Shown here piece by piece: positions 11,368 through 23,475 of a DNA stretch of 64,000 nt. The notes beneath the pieces are model-generated. The model was given only the letters and a program-made list of their open reading frames with translations, searched no databases and was not told the DNA's origin. Positions within the stretch are counted from its first letter, which is position 1, and each line of letters opens with the position of its first letter. This DNA comes from Tetracentron sinense (Eukaryota > Streptophyta > Magnoliopsida > Trochodendrales > Trochodendraceae), in NCBI GenBank assembly GCA_015143295.1, contig CM026556.1, positions 16,988,547 to 17,052,546 of the forward strand, written 5' to 3'. Both the position numbers and the translations under genes were made by a program.

Positions 11368-14300
11368 ATTAGAAAGTATACTTCAGCCTAAACCTAAAAA
11401 TGCACAGCAAATGCAAACCGGGGGTAGGATTTCGATGTCGATTATTTTAACGCGATTATGTCGAACCAACCTAAGTGTGGGAATTCGTTTCGATGGAATC
11501 CAATGTCGTTTGCCTGATTTTGGTGCTTAGAATCCAAAGTCCATACTTAGAAAATAGACTTAGGCCTAAACCTACACACGCGCACCAAATCCTAACCGGA
11601 GGTCGGATTTTGATGTCGTTTCTTCTAACGAGTGTATCACGACCCAACCTATGTGTGGAAATTTTTTTCGATGGAATCCGTAGTCGTTAGTCTGATTTGG
11701 GCAACGAGAGGCCCGAAATCCATACTTATAAAGTATATTTCAGGCTAAACATACAAACTCGCACCAAATCCAAATCTAGGTCGAATTTCGAAGTTGTTTC
11801 CTCTAACGTGTGTATTTTGACCCAACCTCAGCGTGACGATTCGTTTAGACGGAATCCGAGGCTGTTTGCCCAATTTGAGCATGAGAAACCTTAATTCCAT
11901 ACTTAGAAACTATACTTCGGCCTAAACATACAAACGGCCGAAATCGATGTTGTTTCCTCTAACGCTTGTATTTTGACCCATCCTAAGTCTGAGAATTCGT
12001 TTTGATGGAATCCGAGGCTGTTTGCCCTATTTGTGTACTGAGAGGCCTGAAACCCCATTCGTAGAAAGTATACTTCGGCCAAAACCAATGTTTGCGTACC
12101 AAATCCAAACCAGGGGTCGGGTTTCGATGTTGTTTCCCCTAACGAGTGTATTTCGATGGAATCCGAGGTTTTTTGCTCGATTTGGGCACCGAGAGGCGCA
12201 AAATCTATAACTAGAAAGTATACTTCGGCTAGACCTACAACCGTGCACCAAAAATAAATTGGGGTCGGATTTTCATGTTGTTTCCTCTAATGCGTGTATT
12301 TTAACACAACTTAAGTGTGAGAATTCGTTTTGATGGAATCCGAGGTCGTTTCCTCAATTTGGGCATTCATTTCTATAACTAGAAAGTATACTTCAGCCTA
12401 AAGAAACAAACGCAAACGGTATCCAAACCTATGGTCGGATTTCGATGCTGTTTTTCCTAACGCATGTATTTCGACCCAACCTAAGTGTGAGATTTCGTTT
12501 CGATGGAATCGGAGCCCATTGCCTGATTTTGGCACCGAGAGGCCCGAAATCCATACTTAGAAAGTATTCTTCGGCCTAAACATAAAAACGCACATCAAAT
12601 CCAAACCAGGGTTGGATTTCGATGTTGTTTCCCCTAACGAGTGTATTTCGACCCAACCTAAGCGTGAGAATTGTTTTGATGGAATCCGAGGTCGTTTGCC
12701 TGATTTGAGCACAAGAAGCCTGAAATTCATACTTAGAAAGTATTCTTCGGCCAAAACATAAAAAAGCGCACCAAATCCAAATCGGGGTCGGATTTCGATG
12801 TTGTTTCTTTTAACACATGTACTTCAACTCAATCTAAGTTTGGGAATTCATTTCGATGCAATTCGAGGTCGTTTGCACGATTTAGGCACTGAGAGACCCG
12901 AAATTCATACTTAGCAAAGTATACTTCGGCCTAAACATACAAACGCACACCATATCCAAACCGGTGTCAGATTTCGATGTTGTATCCTCTAACGCATCTA
13001 TTTCGACCCAACTTAAGCGTGAGAATTCGTTCTGATGAAATCCGAGGCCGTTTGCCCGATTTGAGCACCGACAGGACCGAAACTCACACTTAGAAAGTAT
13101 ACTTCGGCCTAAACATACAAACGTCAACCAAATCCCAACCGGGGGTCGAATTTCAATATAGTTTCTTCTAACACTTGTATTTCGACCCAACATAAGTGTG
13201 GAAATTCGTTTTGATGGTATCCGAGGTCGTTAACCGATCTTGGCACCAAGAGTCTGAAATCCATATATAGAAAGTATACTTAGGCCTAAACCTACAAACG
13301 CACACCAAATCCAAACTGGGGTCGGATTTTCATGTCGTTTATTCTAACGAGTGTATCACAACCCAACCTATGTGTGGAAATTTCTTTTCATGGAACCCGA
13401 AGTCGTTACTCTGATTTGGACACCTAAAGACCAAAGTCGATACTAAGAATGTATATTTAGGCCAAAACCTAGAAACGCGAACCAAATCCAAACCGAGGGT
13501 CGGATTTTGATATCTTCGTTTCTTTTTACAAGTGTATTCCGACCCAACCTAAGTGTGGAAATTTGTTTCGAGAGAATCTGAGGTCGTTTGCTCTATTTGG
13601 GCACCGAGAGTCCCGAAATCCATACTTGGCAAGTATAACTCGGCCTAAACATACAAACGCGCACCAAATCCAAACCTGGGTCGGATTTCGATGTTGTCTC
13701 TTTTAACAAGTGTACTTTGACTCAATCTAAGTGTGAGAATTCATTTCGATGGAATCCGAGGTCATTTGCAAGATTTAGGCACTGAGAGGCCCGAAATTCA
13801 TACTTAGAAAGTATACTTCGGCCTAAACATACAAACGCGAACCATATCCAAACCAGGGTCGGATTTCGATGTTGTTTCCTCCAACGTCTGTATTTCAACC
13901 CAACTTAAGCGTGAGAATTCGTTCTGATGAAATCCGAGGTCGTTTTCCCGATTTAAGCACCGAGAGGACCGAAACTAGCACTTAAAAAGTATACTTCGGC
14001 CTAAACATACAAACGTCCACCAAATCTCTACTATGGGTCGGATTTCAATATAGTTTCTTCTAACACTTGTATTTCGACGCAACATAAGTGTGTGAATTCA
14101 TTTTGATGGTATCCGAGGTCGTAAACCGATATTAGCACCAACAGACTGAAATCAATATATAGAAAGTGTACTTTGGCCTAATCCTACAAACGTGCACCAA
14201 ATCCAAACCGGGGGTCGGATTTCGATGTCGTTTCTTCTAACGCGTGTATTTCGACCCAACCTATGTATGAGAATTCGTTTCGATGGAATCCGAGGTCGTT

Positions 14301-16763
14301 TTCCCAATTTGAGCACTGAGAGGCGCCTACCTAAGTGTGAGAATTCGTTTCGGTGGAATCCGAGGTCGTTTCCCAAACTTGGGGGGCCGACATCCATATT
14401 TAGAAAGTATACTTCGGCCTAAACATACAAATGCGCACCATATCCAAACCGAGGGTCGGATTTCGATGCTATTTTGTTCTAACGTGAGTTTGTCGATACA
14501 ACCTAAGTGTGGGATATCGTTTCGAAGGAATTCATACTTAGAAAGTATACTTCGACCTAAACATACAAACACGCATTAAATCCAAATCGGGGAACGGACA
14601 CGAAATCCAAACCGGAGGTAAGATTTCGATGTCGTTTCTTTTAACACCTATATTTCGACACAGCCTAAGTGTGAGAATTCATTACGATGGAATCTGAGGT
14701 CGTTTGCCCAGTTTGAGCTCCGTGACGCCCAAAATCTATACTTAGAAAGTTTACATTGTCCTAAACATACAAACGCGCACCAAATCCAAACCGGGGGTCG
14801 GGTTTCGATGTTGTTTCCTCTAACGCGTGTATTTTGACCCATCCTAAGTATGAGAATTCGTTTCGACGGAATCCGAGGTTGTTTGCCCTATTTGGGTACC
14901 AAGAGACCCAAAATCCATTCTTAGAAAGTATACTTCGGCCTAAACCTACAAACGCGCACCAAATCCAAACCGGGGCTCGGATTTCGATGCCGTTTCTTCA
15001 AATGCGAGTTGTTCGACCCAACCTAAGTGTGAGAATTCGTTTCAATGTAATCCGAGGTCGTTTCCTCAATTTGGGTGCTGAGAGGCCAACATCCATTCTT
15101 AGACCCTACCTAAGTGTGAGAAATCGTTTCGGTGGAATCCGAGGTCGTTTCCCAAATTTGGGCACCGAGAGGCCGACTTTTATACTTAGAAAGTATACTT
15201 CGGCCTAAACATACAAATGCGCACCATATCCAAACTGGGGGTCGAATTTCAATGCTATTTTGTCTAACCCGATTTTTCGATCCCGTTGGCCTGATTTGGA
15301 CAACGAGAGGCCCGAAATCCATATTTAGAAAGTATACTTGGGCTTAAACATACAAACTCGCACCAAATCCAAATCGGGGTCGGATTTCGAAATTGTTTCC
15401 TCTAACGGGTTTATTTTGACCCAACCTAAGCGTGACGATTCGTTTTGACGGAATCCGAGGTCGTTTGCCCCATTTGAGTACGACAAACCTTAATTCCATA
15501 CTTAGAAAATACAAACGGACACCAAATCCAAACCGGGGGTAAGATTTTGATGTCGTTTCTTTTAACACCTGTATTTCGACCCAGCCTAAGTGTGAGAATT
15601 CATTACGGTGGTATTCGAGTTCGTTTGCCCGATTTGAGCTCCGAGACGCCCGGAATCCAAACTTAGAAAGTATACATCATCCTAAATATACAAACGCGCA
15701 CCAAATCCAAGCCGGGGGTCGGGTTTCGATGTTGTTTCCTCTACCGCTTGTATTTTGATCCATTCTAAGTGTGAGAATTCGTTTCAATGGAATCCGAGGT
15801 TGTTTGCCCTATTGGGGTACCGAGAGGCCTGAAATCCATTCTTAGAAAGTATACTTCGGCCTAAACCTATAAACGCGCACCAAATCCAAACCAGGGGTTG
15901 GGTTTCGATGTTTTTCCCTCTAACGCTTGGATTTCGACCCATCCTAAGTGTGAGATTCGTTTCGATGGAATCCAAGGTTGTTTGCCCGATTTGGGCACCA
16001 AGAGGCGCAAAATCGATAACTAGAAAGTATACTTCGGCCTAAACCTATAACCGTGCAATAAATCCAAACCGGGATCAGATTTTCATGTTTTTTCCTCTAA
16101 CGCATGTATTTCGACACAACTTAAATGTGAGAATTCGTTTTGATGGTATCCGAGGTCGTTTCCTCAATTTGGGCACCGAGAGGCTGAAAGTCGAAATCCA
16201 TACTTAGAAAGTGTGCTTCAGCTTAAACATACAAACGCACACCATATCCAAACCTGTGGTCGGATTTCGATGTTGTTTTTCCTAACGCATATATTTCGAC
16301 CCAACCTAAGTGTGGGATTTTGTTTTGATGGAATCGGAGCCCATTTGCCGTATTTGGGCATCGAGAGGCCCGAAATCCTTACTTAGAAAGTATTCTTCGG
16401 CCTAAACATAAAAACGCACATCAAATCCAAACCAGGGTCGGATTTCGAGGTTGTTTCCCCTAACGCGTGTATTTTGACCCAACCTAAGCGTCATTTGCCT
16501 GATTTGAGCACAAGAAGCTTGAAATCCATACTTAGAAAGTATACTTCGGCCTAAACAAACAAACGGGCCCCAAATCCAAACCGGGGGTCAGATTTCGATG
16601 TATTTTCTTTTAACACATGTTTTTGATACAACCTAAGTTTGAGAATTTGTTTCAATGCAATCTGAAACTATACTTTGGCCAAAACCTACAAACGCGTACC
16701 AAATCCAAATCGGGGGTCGGATTTCGATGTCGTTTCTTCTAATGGGTGCATTTCGACCCAACT
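11368..16763. repeat. Satellite block 2
   Basis: The same ~178-bp satellite in the same orientation. Types read: R, S, S/F chimera, G, H/I chimera, J, K, L, M, A-like, B, C, S, T, A, B, C, D, E (near 14325), F, G/H chimera, I, D, E (near 15100), F, G, H, I, J, K, L, M, N, O. The last monomer stops at CGACCCAACT (16754-16763), where the LTR of the Ty3 element begins. Two closely spaced D-E-F modules (14157 onward and 14920 onward) show that whole modules have been shuffled here. I see no gene in this stretch. Confidence 0.95.
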
Positions 16764-17561
16764 TGTCACGACCCAAAACCCACCCTAGGAGTTAGAGTGA
16801 ACTTTGGACGACTAATCATGACTTACATGACTTGCTTGACAAACCATCCTGCAAAAACCCACAGAACATATACAAAGATGATATAAACAGCGGAAACATA
16901 TTCTAACATAGCACAGCGGAAGACTTAACCAAACCTCTATGTATATACATAAGTGATCCATGTTACACAAAAGGAGAATGTACAAAAGAACGTACGGATA
17001 GGCCCACCAAAATACATGAATTTATATCTCTCTCAACTCACCCACAGCTACATCACTCAGAATCTACTACCATCTAATAGTAACCCTCGACCGGAGGTTC
17101 CTCTAAAGGTTCCTCAACGTACTCCTCCTCCACCCACGAGCCAGGAGCACAGACATCAAAAGGAGCAGCCGCTCCGCTATCACCTGCCGACTTAAGAAGT
17201 ACGGCTGAGCATGGAATACTCAGCGGGTACCAAATACTAACCAATAGTCATAGCATAAAAATGGCAACACATAATTCAGGAGCAATTCATATATGTAAAA
17301 CGGGAACAATTCATGTCATACCAGGGAGTAAAGCAATTTATATTCATGCTTGCATTTCGTAAAAGCCGATAAAACTTCTTGAAATCATTGTGCGCTTGAC
17401 TTGACTTGAAATATCATTTTCGTACTTGAAAGCTTGTCATGTTTGTCTTGCTTGATCTTGTCGAGCATGTCGTACGTGTCATGCCATGCCATGCATGTCA
17501 TGCGTGCTTGCTTGTGATCATGTAACTTGTGAGATACACTTGTGAGATATCCTTGTGAGAT

Positions 17562-17700
17562 GCATTTGAGAGGAAAGGGAGACCTTTCTTTATGCAATGC
17601 ACTTGAGAGGGAAGGGAGACCCTTCTTTATGAGATGCACTTGAGAGGGATGGGAGACCCTTCTTTATGCAATGCACTTGTGAGTGAGGGGAGTCCCCTCA
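17562..17700. repeat. 37-bp tandem repeat inside the LTR
   Basis: Three full units start at 17562, 17599 and 17636, each reading roughly GCACTTGAGAGGGAAGGGAG followed by ACCCTTCTTTATG and a short variable end. A decayed fourth unit starts at 17673. They differ by only a few bases. Tandem repeats in LTRs often sit in the U3 regulatory region, but nothing here shows that function directly. Confidence 0.8.
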
Positions 17701-18617
17701 TGGTATGTTTGTTCTTGTTTTCTTGTAAAAAGCGAGGTAAAATATATCGTAGGATATGTCCGACCTCTAAACCTCGTTCTTGAAAACCTCGGTAAATTCA
17801 TGTCATGCATGTTGTGCTCGTGGAAGCTTGTATATACTTGCATTTAAATTTAAATATGACATTTGGAGAGTTAACAACACATAGAATATCAATCATTTGA
17901 GCAATTCGATATTCATGTAATTTAGGGAAAACAAGAAGGCACACTATCGTAGGTCCTAGCAATTTCCGCAATTAATTATGCAAGCATTTCCTTAATTTAC
18001 AATTCATTTCTTTCATCTTGGCATTTCATCAAACATTGTGAGTACATTATTTGTTAAGCCTATCACATGCTTTTCTAGGTGGGTTCATATTCACAACATG
18101 CTTGTATGTTTATTATTGGTGCAATGCCCTCCCCCATTTCATTCATCACATCATCCACACGGCATCCATTCACCAACATCCATCTCCATTCACCATTCAC
18201 ACAACCCATCTCATAACACATATATAGATGAAGGAAAAGTAGAGGATAATAGGAATAAGGGAAGAAAAATAAAGAACTATAACTAGGAGGGTAGCAAAAG
18301 GCACCGACCTTGACAAATGAGGAAGAAACTCCCTTTGCAAACGTGTGGGAGCTACGGCCCTCGCTTGGGGAAGATGCTCCTCAAGAGCTTCAACCAAGAA
18401 CTTGAGGGAAAAACGAGCTAGAGTGATCTAGGGTTCACAAACCCTTTGATTTCTTCTCAAAAATCAAACCCTAGGTTTAGAAACCTCCTTCTCTTCTCTC
18501 TTCCTCTCTAATATCTTCTAAGTGTGGTAAATGAGCCCTAAAGGCTCGAGCAACCTTTAGAGGAAATAGTGAAACACCCAAAAGATGAAAACACCCTTAA
18601 TGAAATTTCTGCAAAAA

Positions 18618-18812
18618 CACGAAGACCGAGCGATCAGTGTTTATGACCGATCGATTGGTTGCCTACCGAGCGATCGGTGAATTGACCGAGCTCTTGGTCA
18701 AAAATCAGCTCTCTGGAAAATTTCCCCATACAAAATTTCCCACCAGTCGATAGCCTCCGATCGATCGGTTTTAGACCGATCGATAGCACCATGGACCGAG
18801 CGATCGGTGCTC
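18618..18812. repeat. Cluster of CGATCG-containing palindromic modules in the LTR
   Basis: CCGAGCGATCGGT and CCGATCGATCGGT-like modules occur at least six times in under 200 bp (for example near 18627, 18643, 18668, 18757, 18773 and 18794), in both orientations because the core is palindromic. They lie near the inner LTR end, where U3 promoter elements would be in this orientation. The function is unknown. Confidence 0.6.
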
Positions 18813-19020
18813 TGCAAGTCCAAACTGTTTTGGCCATATCTCTTGACTCGTTCGTCGGATTTTGACGATTCAACTTGCGTTGTGTTCGTACTTCGAAAAT
18901 GAACATTTCTAACGTTTCAGAATTTTCAATTTCTTCCTTATTTATTAATTGTACTACATTAAAAGAAAATTGGCTACGAAAGTGCCATGTATTACGCATG
19001 AAAAAGTCCGGGGCTCTACA

Positions 19021-19033
19021 TCCTCCCCCCCTT
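19021..19033 (-). other. Polypurine tract of the Ty3/gypsy element
   Basis: On the element strand this reads AAGGGGGGGAGGA directly before the TG that opens the 3' LTR. It is the expected second-strand primer. The preceding AATTTCGAGGACGAAATTT context is the standard end of plant Tekay/Del-like elements, just after the chromodomain stop. Confidence 0.85.
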
Positions 19034-19121
19034 ACAAAAATTTCGTCCTCGAAATTTAGACGATTACATGCATTACAAAACAAAACAAATTTACAAGTCA
19101 CATACAAAACCTATACAAAAC

Positions 19122-20340
19122 TCATTCAAACAATTCCGGGTACTTCGCTTTGACTTCGGGTTCACGCTCCCATGTTGCTTCTTCTCGAGCATGATGCTGC
19201 CATTGCACAAGAACCAATGGAATAGTTTTGTTGCGAAAGACTTGATCTCTCCGATCCAATATGTGAACCGGCTTCTCTACTAATGTGAGATCCTCCCGTA
19301 TTTCCAACGGCTCCAAGTCTATGACATGCAAAGGATCTGTAATGTACTTCCGAAGCATAGACACATGGAAAACGTTGTCAACCGCGGCCATGTGAGGTGG
19401 AAGAGCTATCCTGTAAGCAACCTCATCAACACGCGTGATGATCTCAAACGGGCCAACATATCGAGGACTAAGCTTGACTCGCCTGCCAAATCTCATAATC
19501 CCCATGCTAGGAGATACCTTCACAAAGACTTGATCCCCAACCTGGAATTCCAAGTCCCTTCGGCGAGTTTCCGCATAGCTCTTTTGACGATCTTGAGCGG
19601 CTTTCAACCGATCTCGGATGATCTTGATTATACTCGCAGTTTGCTCGATCAACTCCGGACCTAACACTTTCTTTCTCCTACCTCATCCCAGTAGAGAGGA
19701 GACCTGCAGCTTCGCCCATATAAGGCCTCAAATGGTGCCATTTAGTCGCCTGATAGCTATTGTTATAGGCGAATTCAACCAAAGGCAAGTGCTCTTCCCA
19801 ACTGCCTTTGAAATCCAGCATACACGCCCGAAGCATATCTTCGATAACTTGGTTCACCCTCTCTGTTTGTCCATCCGTTTGTGGATGAAATACGGTGCTG
19901 AAATCAAGTCGGGAACCCATGTCTTCCTGAACACTCTTCCAGAACCTGGACGTGAATCTCGGATCCCGATCTGACACAATACTAACTGGCACCCCGTGTA
20001 GCCTAACAACTTCCTTGATATATAGTGCTACTAACTGACTAGAGTTGAAGGTGGTTCGATAAGGCAAGAAATGCACGGACTTTGTTAAACGGTCCACCAC
20101 AACCCATATCGCATTTGAGTTCCTTACCGTCTTTAGCAAGCCAACTGTGAAGTCCATGGAGATGTTCTCTCATTTCCACTCAGAAATTGGGAGAGACTGT
20201 AATAGACCGGCGGGTCTCAAGTGCTCTGCCTTCACCTGTTGGCACACTAAGCACTGTGCCACATAATCCGCAACATCCCTCTTCATATTCCGCCACCAAA
20301 AGTGACTCTTGAGGTTCTGGTACATCTTGGTACCCCCCTG
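19122..20340 (-). pseudogene. Ty3/gypsy integrase with C-terminal chromodomain, disrupted
   Basis: The zinc-binding part is read as [21 protein letters not shown] (about 20300-20240), although the histidine pair is split by a frameshift near 20330. The catalytic core shows MDFTVGLL (first Asp), VSDRDPRF (second Asp) and DGQTERVNQ (Glu). A frameshift near 19670-19700 separates the core from the C-terminal part, 19667-19122. That part carries a GPY/F-type motif (KLSPRYVGPFEI) and ends in a chromodomain-like stretch (VQWQHHAREEATWERE) before its stop at 19122. Integrase joins the cDNA to host DNA. In chromoviruses the chromodomain is thought to direct insertion to silent chromatin, which fits this satellite site. 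Confidence 0.88.
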
Positions 20341-22100
20341 GATGCATCGTGTACTTTCCCCAGTGGGCTTCATCCATAATCTCCCTCCGAAGATCTGCAT
20401 TGGCTGGGACACACAGCCTTCCCTTGAATGTGATAGCACCTCGGCTAGTGAGAGAGAAGTCCTCACTACCCTTGGTAACTTCCTTGTTCCGATAAGCCAA
20501 CAATTCAGCATCCGTGGCTTGATATTCTTGGATCAAATCTATAATGTATGGCCGAACCGTGACATTTGCCAAGATAGGACTACGGACAGAATCATTGACA
20601 CTGATGTCCAGATTTGCCAAATATTCAAATAGCTTCCATTCTTGCACCAACATGCATACTAATAACCCCGGAGGTCTTCTACTCAAAGCATCAGCCACTA
20701 CATTTGCTTTACCCGGGTGGTATTGAATGGTACCATCATAGTCTTTCAAAAATTTCATCCAACGCCGTTGCCTTAGATTCAGCTCCTTTTGGAAAAATAG
20801 ATACTTGAGACTCTTGTGATCCGCGAACACATAGAACTCCACCCCATAAAGGTAATGACGCAAAATCTTAAGTGCAAACACGACTGCCGCAAGCTCCAAG
20901 TCGTGCGTGGGATAATTCTTTTCATGCTCTTTCAATTACCTCGATGCATAGGCAATGACTTTCTTGTGTTGCATGAGCACACACCCAAGTCCAACATGTG
21001 AGGCATCACTATACACCTCATACCCATAAGGTCTGGATGGCACAGTAAGGACAAGGGCTGTAGTAAGTCTCTTCTTCAGTTCTGTGAAACTGATCTCGCA
21101 CTTATCGCTCCACACGAACTTCGCATTCTTCCTTGTCAGGTAAGTGAGTGGTGCTGCAAGGTTGGAGAAACCCTCCACAAATCTCCTGTAATAGCCTGCC
21201 AACCCAAGGAAACTACGTATCTCCGTGACACTCTTGGGCCTCGCCCAACTCATGACTGCCTCTATCTTCTTCGGATCTACCGAAATGCCTTCTGCGGATA
21301 CAACGTGGCCTAGGAATGCCACCTCTTCCAACCAAAACTCACACTTGCTAAGTTTGGCGTATAGCTTGTGCTCTCTCAGCATTTCCAAAGCAAGGCGAAG
21401 GTCTCGCATGTGATCTTCCCGTGTCTGGTAATACACCAAGATATCGTCGACAAACCCGATCAGGCATCAATCCAGGTATAGCCGGACCACCCGGTTCATT
21501 AAATCCATAAAGGCTGCCGGCGCGTTCGTGAGACAAAAAGGCATCACCAAAAACTCGTATTGCCCGTATCGAGTCCTGAAGGCAGTTTTGGGAATATCTT
21601 CCGCCTTGATCTTCAACTGGTGGTAACCCGACCGAAGATCAATCTTAGAGAAAAATTTTGCTCCCTTTAACTGATCGAACAAGTCATAAATTCTAGGCAA
21701 TGGATACCTATTCTTTATAGTGACTTTGTTCAATTGCCGATAATCGACGCACATCCGCATCGAGCCAACCTTTTTCTGAACAAACAACACCGGGGCACCC
21801 CACGGTGAGGCACTTGGTCGAATGAAACCAAGACCTTGCAATTCCTCCAACTGAGTCTTCAACTCTTTGAGTTCAATATGGGCCATTCTATACGGAGCCC
21901 TGAAAATAGGAGCTGTGTCTGGTGCAAGCTCGATCCCAAACTCAATCTCCCTGTCTGGAGGCAACCCTGGCAACTCCTCTGGAAATACCTCCAGGAATTC
22001 ACTCGCGACCGGAATAGTCGAAGAGTCCTTTGCCTCGAGGTTCGCTAAACTCAACGCCGCAAAATGGGTAATATCTCTACTTCTCAACCCCCGAAAGTGG
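20341..22100 (-). pseudogene. Ty3/gypsy reverse transcriptase and RNase H, disrupted
   Basis: The reading is nearly one frame. RT begins around [15 protein letters not shown], passes [32 protein letters not shown] and RTRYGQYEF, then reaches the catalytic FVDDILVY at about 21450. An in-frame TGA lies at 21467-21469, just before that motif. RNase H follows with [15 protein letters not shown], then a TAA at 20936-20938 after VIAYASR (expected Gln codon CAA), then [17 protein letters not shown] and [10 protein letters not shown]. The stops look like transitions from sense codons. This enzyme would copy the genomic RNA into cDNA. Confidence 0.9.
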
Positions 22101-22442
22101 AGTGGTTTTCCTTCTACCGGCTTGAAGATTACCATTTTCTCAAAGCAATCTACATGCCCGTGATGTGCTGCTAACCAATCCATTCCCAATATAACGTCAA
22201 AGTCTTGGAATCCAAGAACTATTAGATCAACCGCCAACTCGTGGCTTCCCACTTGAACCACACTATTTCGACACACTTTATCTGTCAATACTGTTTTGTC
22301 GAGAGGATTCGAAATGGCTAACTCCGGTTCTAGCTGACTAGGCTCACAGAAAAGCCTTCTGAAAAGCTCGGCGAGACAAACGAATGAGTAGACCCGGTAT
22401 CAATCAACACTCTAGCCAAACATTCGTTGACTAGTAGGGTTC
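22101..22442 (-). pseudogene. Ty3/gypsy aspartic protease, disrupted
   Basis: The catalytic triad DTG is in [14 protein letters not shown] at 22393-22401. The flap-to-C-terminal part reads [20 protein letters not shown] and [13 protein letters not shown], which are typical of plant gypsy proteases. The two halves are in different frames, with a single-base change near 22350. The 5' exon edge GTLLVNECLARV begins exactly after the AG of the intron-like segment at 22443-22584. Confidence 0.85.
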
Positions 22443-22584
22443 CTGAAATTTCAACTAGCTACGTCAATTCATGCATCACATCATATGTATATAGGTAGAT
22501 AGATATATAGTATGCCACATACGTACACAAGGAGTAAAGCATATCATGGCAATCGCAGATAAAAGAATAACTCTAAACGCTTAC
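22443..22584 (-). other. Putative spliceosomal intron in the Ty3/gypsy element
   Basis: On the element strand the coding reading ALASDDVVQ is interrupted by a segment starting GTAAGC and ending AAATTTCAG, after which the reading continues as [17 protein letters not shown]. Removing these 142 bp restores one frame (phase 1: caaG|GA), and the joined junction looks like an uninterrupted gag-protease linker. The segment is AT-rich, contains stops and has no similarity to retrotransposon protein. A recent small insertion is the alternative, but exact GT-AG borders and frame restoration favour an intron. Confidence 0.7.
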
Positions 22585-23475
22585 CTTGCACCACATCATC
22601 AGATGCAAGTGCATCACCCTCTATCAAGGCAAAAACTCACCCCTGGTTCACCTGGCGAGGCGGAGGTGTAGACCGGGTAGTTTGGGATGACGCCTGGTAT
22701 GATCCTGCTGGGCTTGCTGGGGGCCTTCCCCTAAGACTGGCCTAGTAAATGCCGACAGGGGCAATCCCTGATCACATGGCCCTGGCGACCACAATGAAAA
22801 CATCCCCCCGATGACCTTCGGCAATCTCCTGTCGGGTGCCTTCGGCCGCACGAAGTGCAGACCTTGTGTGTATAGGTCGGAGGGGCCGGAGGTGGAGCAT
22901 ACCTCACCGTCTGAGGTGCAACTGGCCGTGGAGCTAGAAGAGCCTGAGGTCGCAGTGCCTAAAGTCATGTACGGCCGCGGAACTGGAGGCGCTTAAGATG
23001 GCCTCATCGGTGGTGCTGTCCATGTGTACTGATAAGGGCTGGTACGAGCCCGCCTCTCTGGAGGTGCTAAACTACTAGGTTGGCCTCTCGCCGACTCCCT
23101 CTTTTTAAATACCGTTTCAGAATTGGCCTCGACCAATAAGCCCTTGTCTACTACCTCAGGGTAGGTAGCATGTCTGAAAACCGAAACCTTCTCCATGATA
23201 ACATCCTTGAGCCCTTGCTCAAACCTTCTTGCTTTCATTGCCTCGGTGGCAACCATGTGAGTCACGAAGCGTGATAGCTCCAAGAACTTAGCCTCATAAG
23301 CGGCCACAGTCATCGAACCTTCCTCTAGGTTGATGAACTCTCTGTCTTTCTTTTCTCATGCTCCAACAGGAAAGTACTTCTTATAAAAAAGTATCCTTGA
23401 ACTCCTCTCAAGTCCAAGGTTGACCCTGCATGGTCAAATCTCGTGTCCTCAAGACAGACAACCACCAGTGATGTG
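22585..23475 (-). pseudogene. Ty3/gypsy gag, C-terminal part, disrupted
   Basis: The reading starts at the satellite junction with HHWWLSV, then DLTMQGQPWT and EEFKDTF. A TGA and a TAA interrupt it near 23400. It goes on with MTVAAYEAKFLELSRFVTHM and KARRFEQGLK (23313-22993), a basic linker (ESARGQ, PPERRAR) and a CCHC zinc knuckle CFHCGRQGHVIRDC at 22761-22802. A frameshift separates the two parts. The last exon-like stretch before the intron reads RQVNQG, TGA, VFALIEGD. Gag would form the particle and bind RNA. The N-terminal portion and start are missing because of the 5' truncation. Confidence 0.85.

Larger units (their letters stand above)
16764..19020 (-). repeat. 3' LTR of the Ty3/gypsy element
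   Basis: The outer end is TGTCACGACCC on the plus strand (GGGTCGTGACA as the LTR 3' end). The inner end is CCGGGGCTCTACA at 19020, so the LTR reads TGTAGAGCC...GGGTCGTGACA on its own strand, with TG/CA-type borders and a polypurine tract just outside. The length is about 2.26 kb. It holds a 37-bp tandem repeat and a cluster of CGATCG-type palindromes. With no second LTR in the window, LTR divergence cannot be used for dating. Small open frames inside it (for example 18038-18286) have no recognisable product. Confidence 0.85.
16764..23475 (-). mobile_element. Ty3/gypsy chromovirus-type LTR retrotransposon (Tekay/Del-like), 5'-truncated
   Basis: The minus-strand order from right to left is partial gag, zinc knuckle, intron-like gap, protease, reverse transcriptase, RNase H, integrase, chromodomain, polypurine tract and 3' LTR. 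That is the Ty3/gypsy order, and the chromodomain together with the AAATTTCGAGGACGAAATTT-like stretch before the polypurine tract points to the Tekay/Del lineage. There is no 5' LTR, primer-binding site or gag start: the gag reading runs straight into satellite at about 23475. The satellite resumes close to the position in the monomer at which it was interrupted. Many stops and frameshifts show an old, inactive copy. Confidence 0.92.

Noticed and set aside
18038..18286. Possible small gene inside the LTR
   Set aside because: The peptide is low-complexity (His, Ser, Pro and Thr from CA-rich sequence), with no recognisable domain. It lies wholly inside an LTR.
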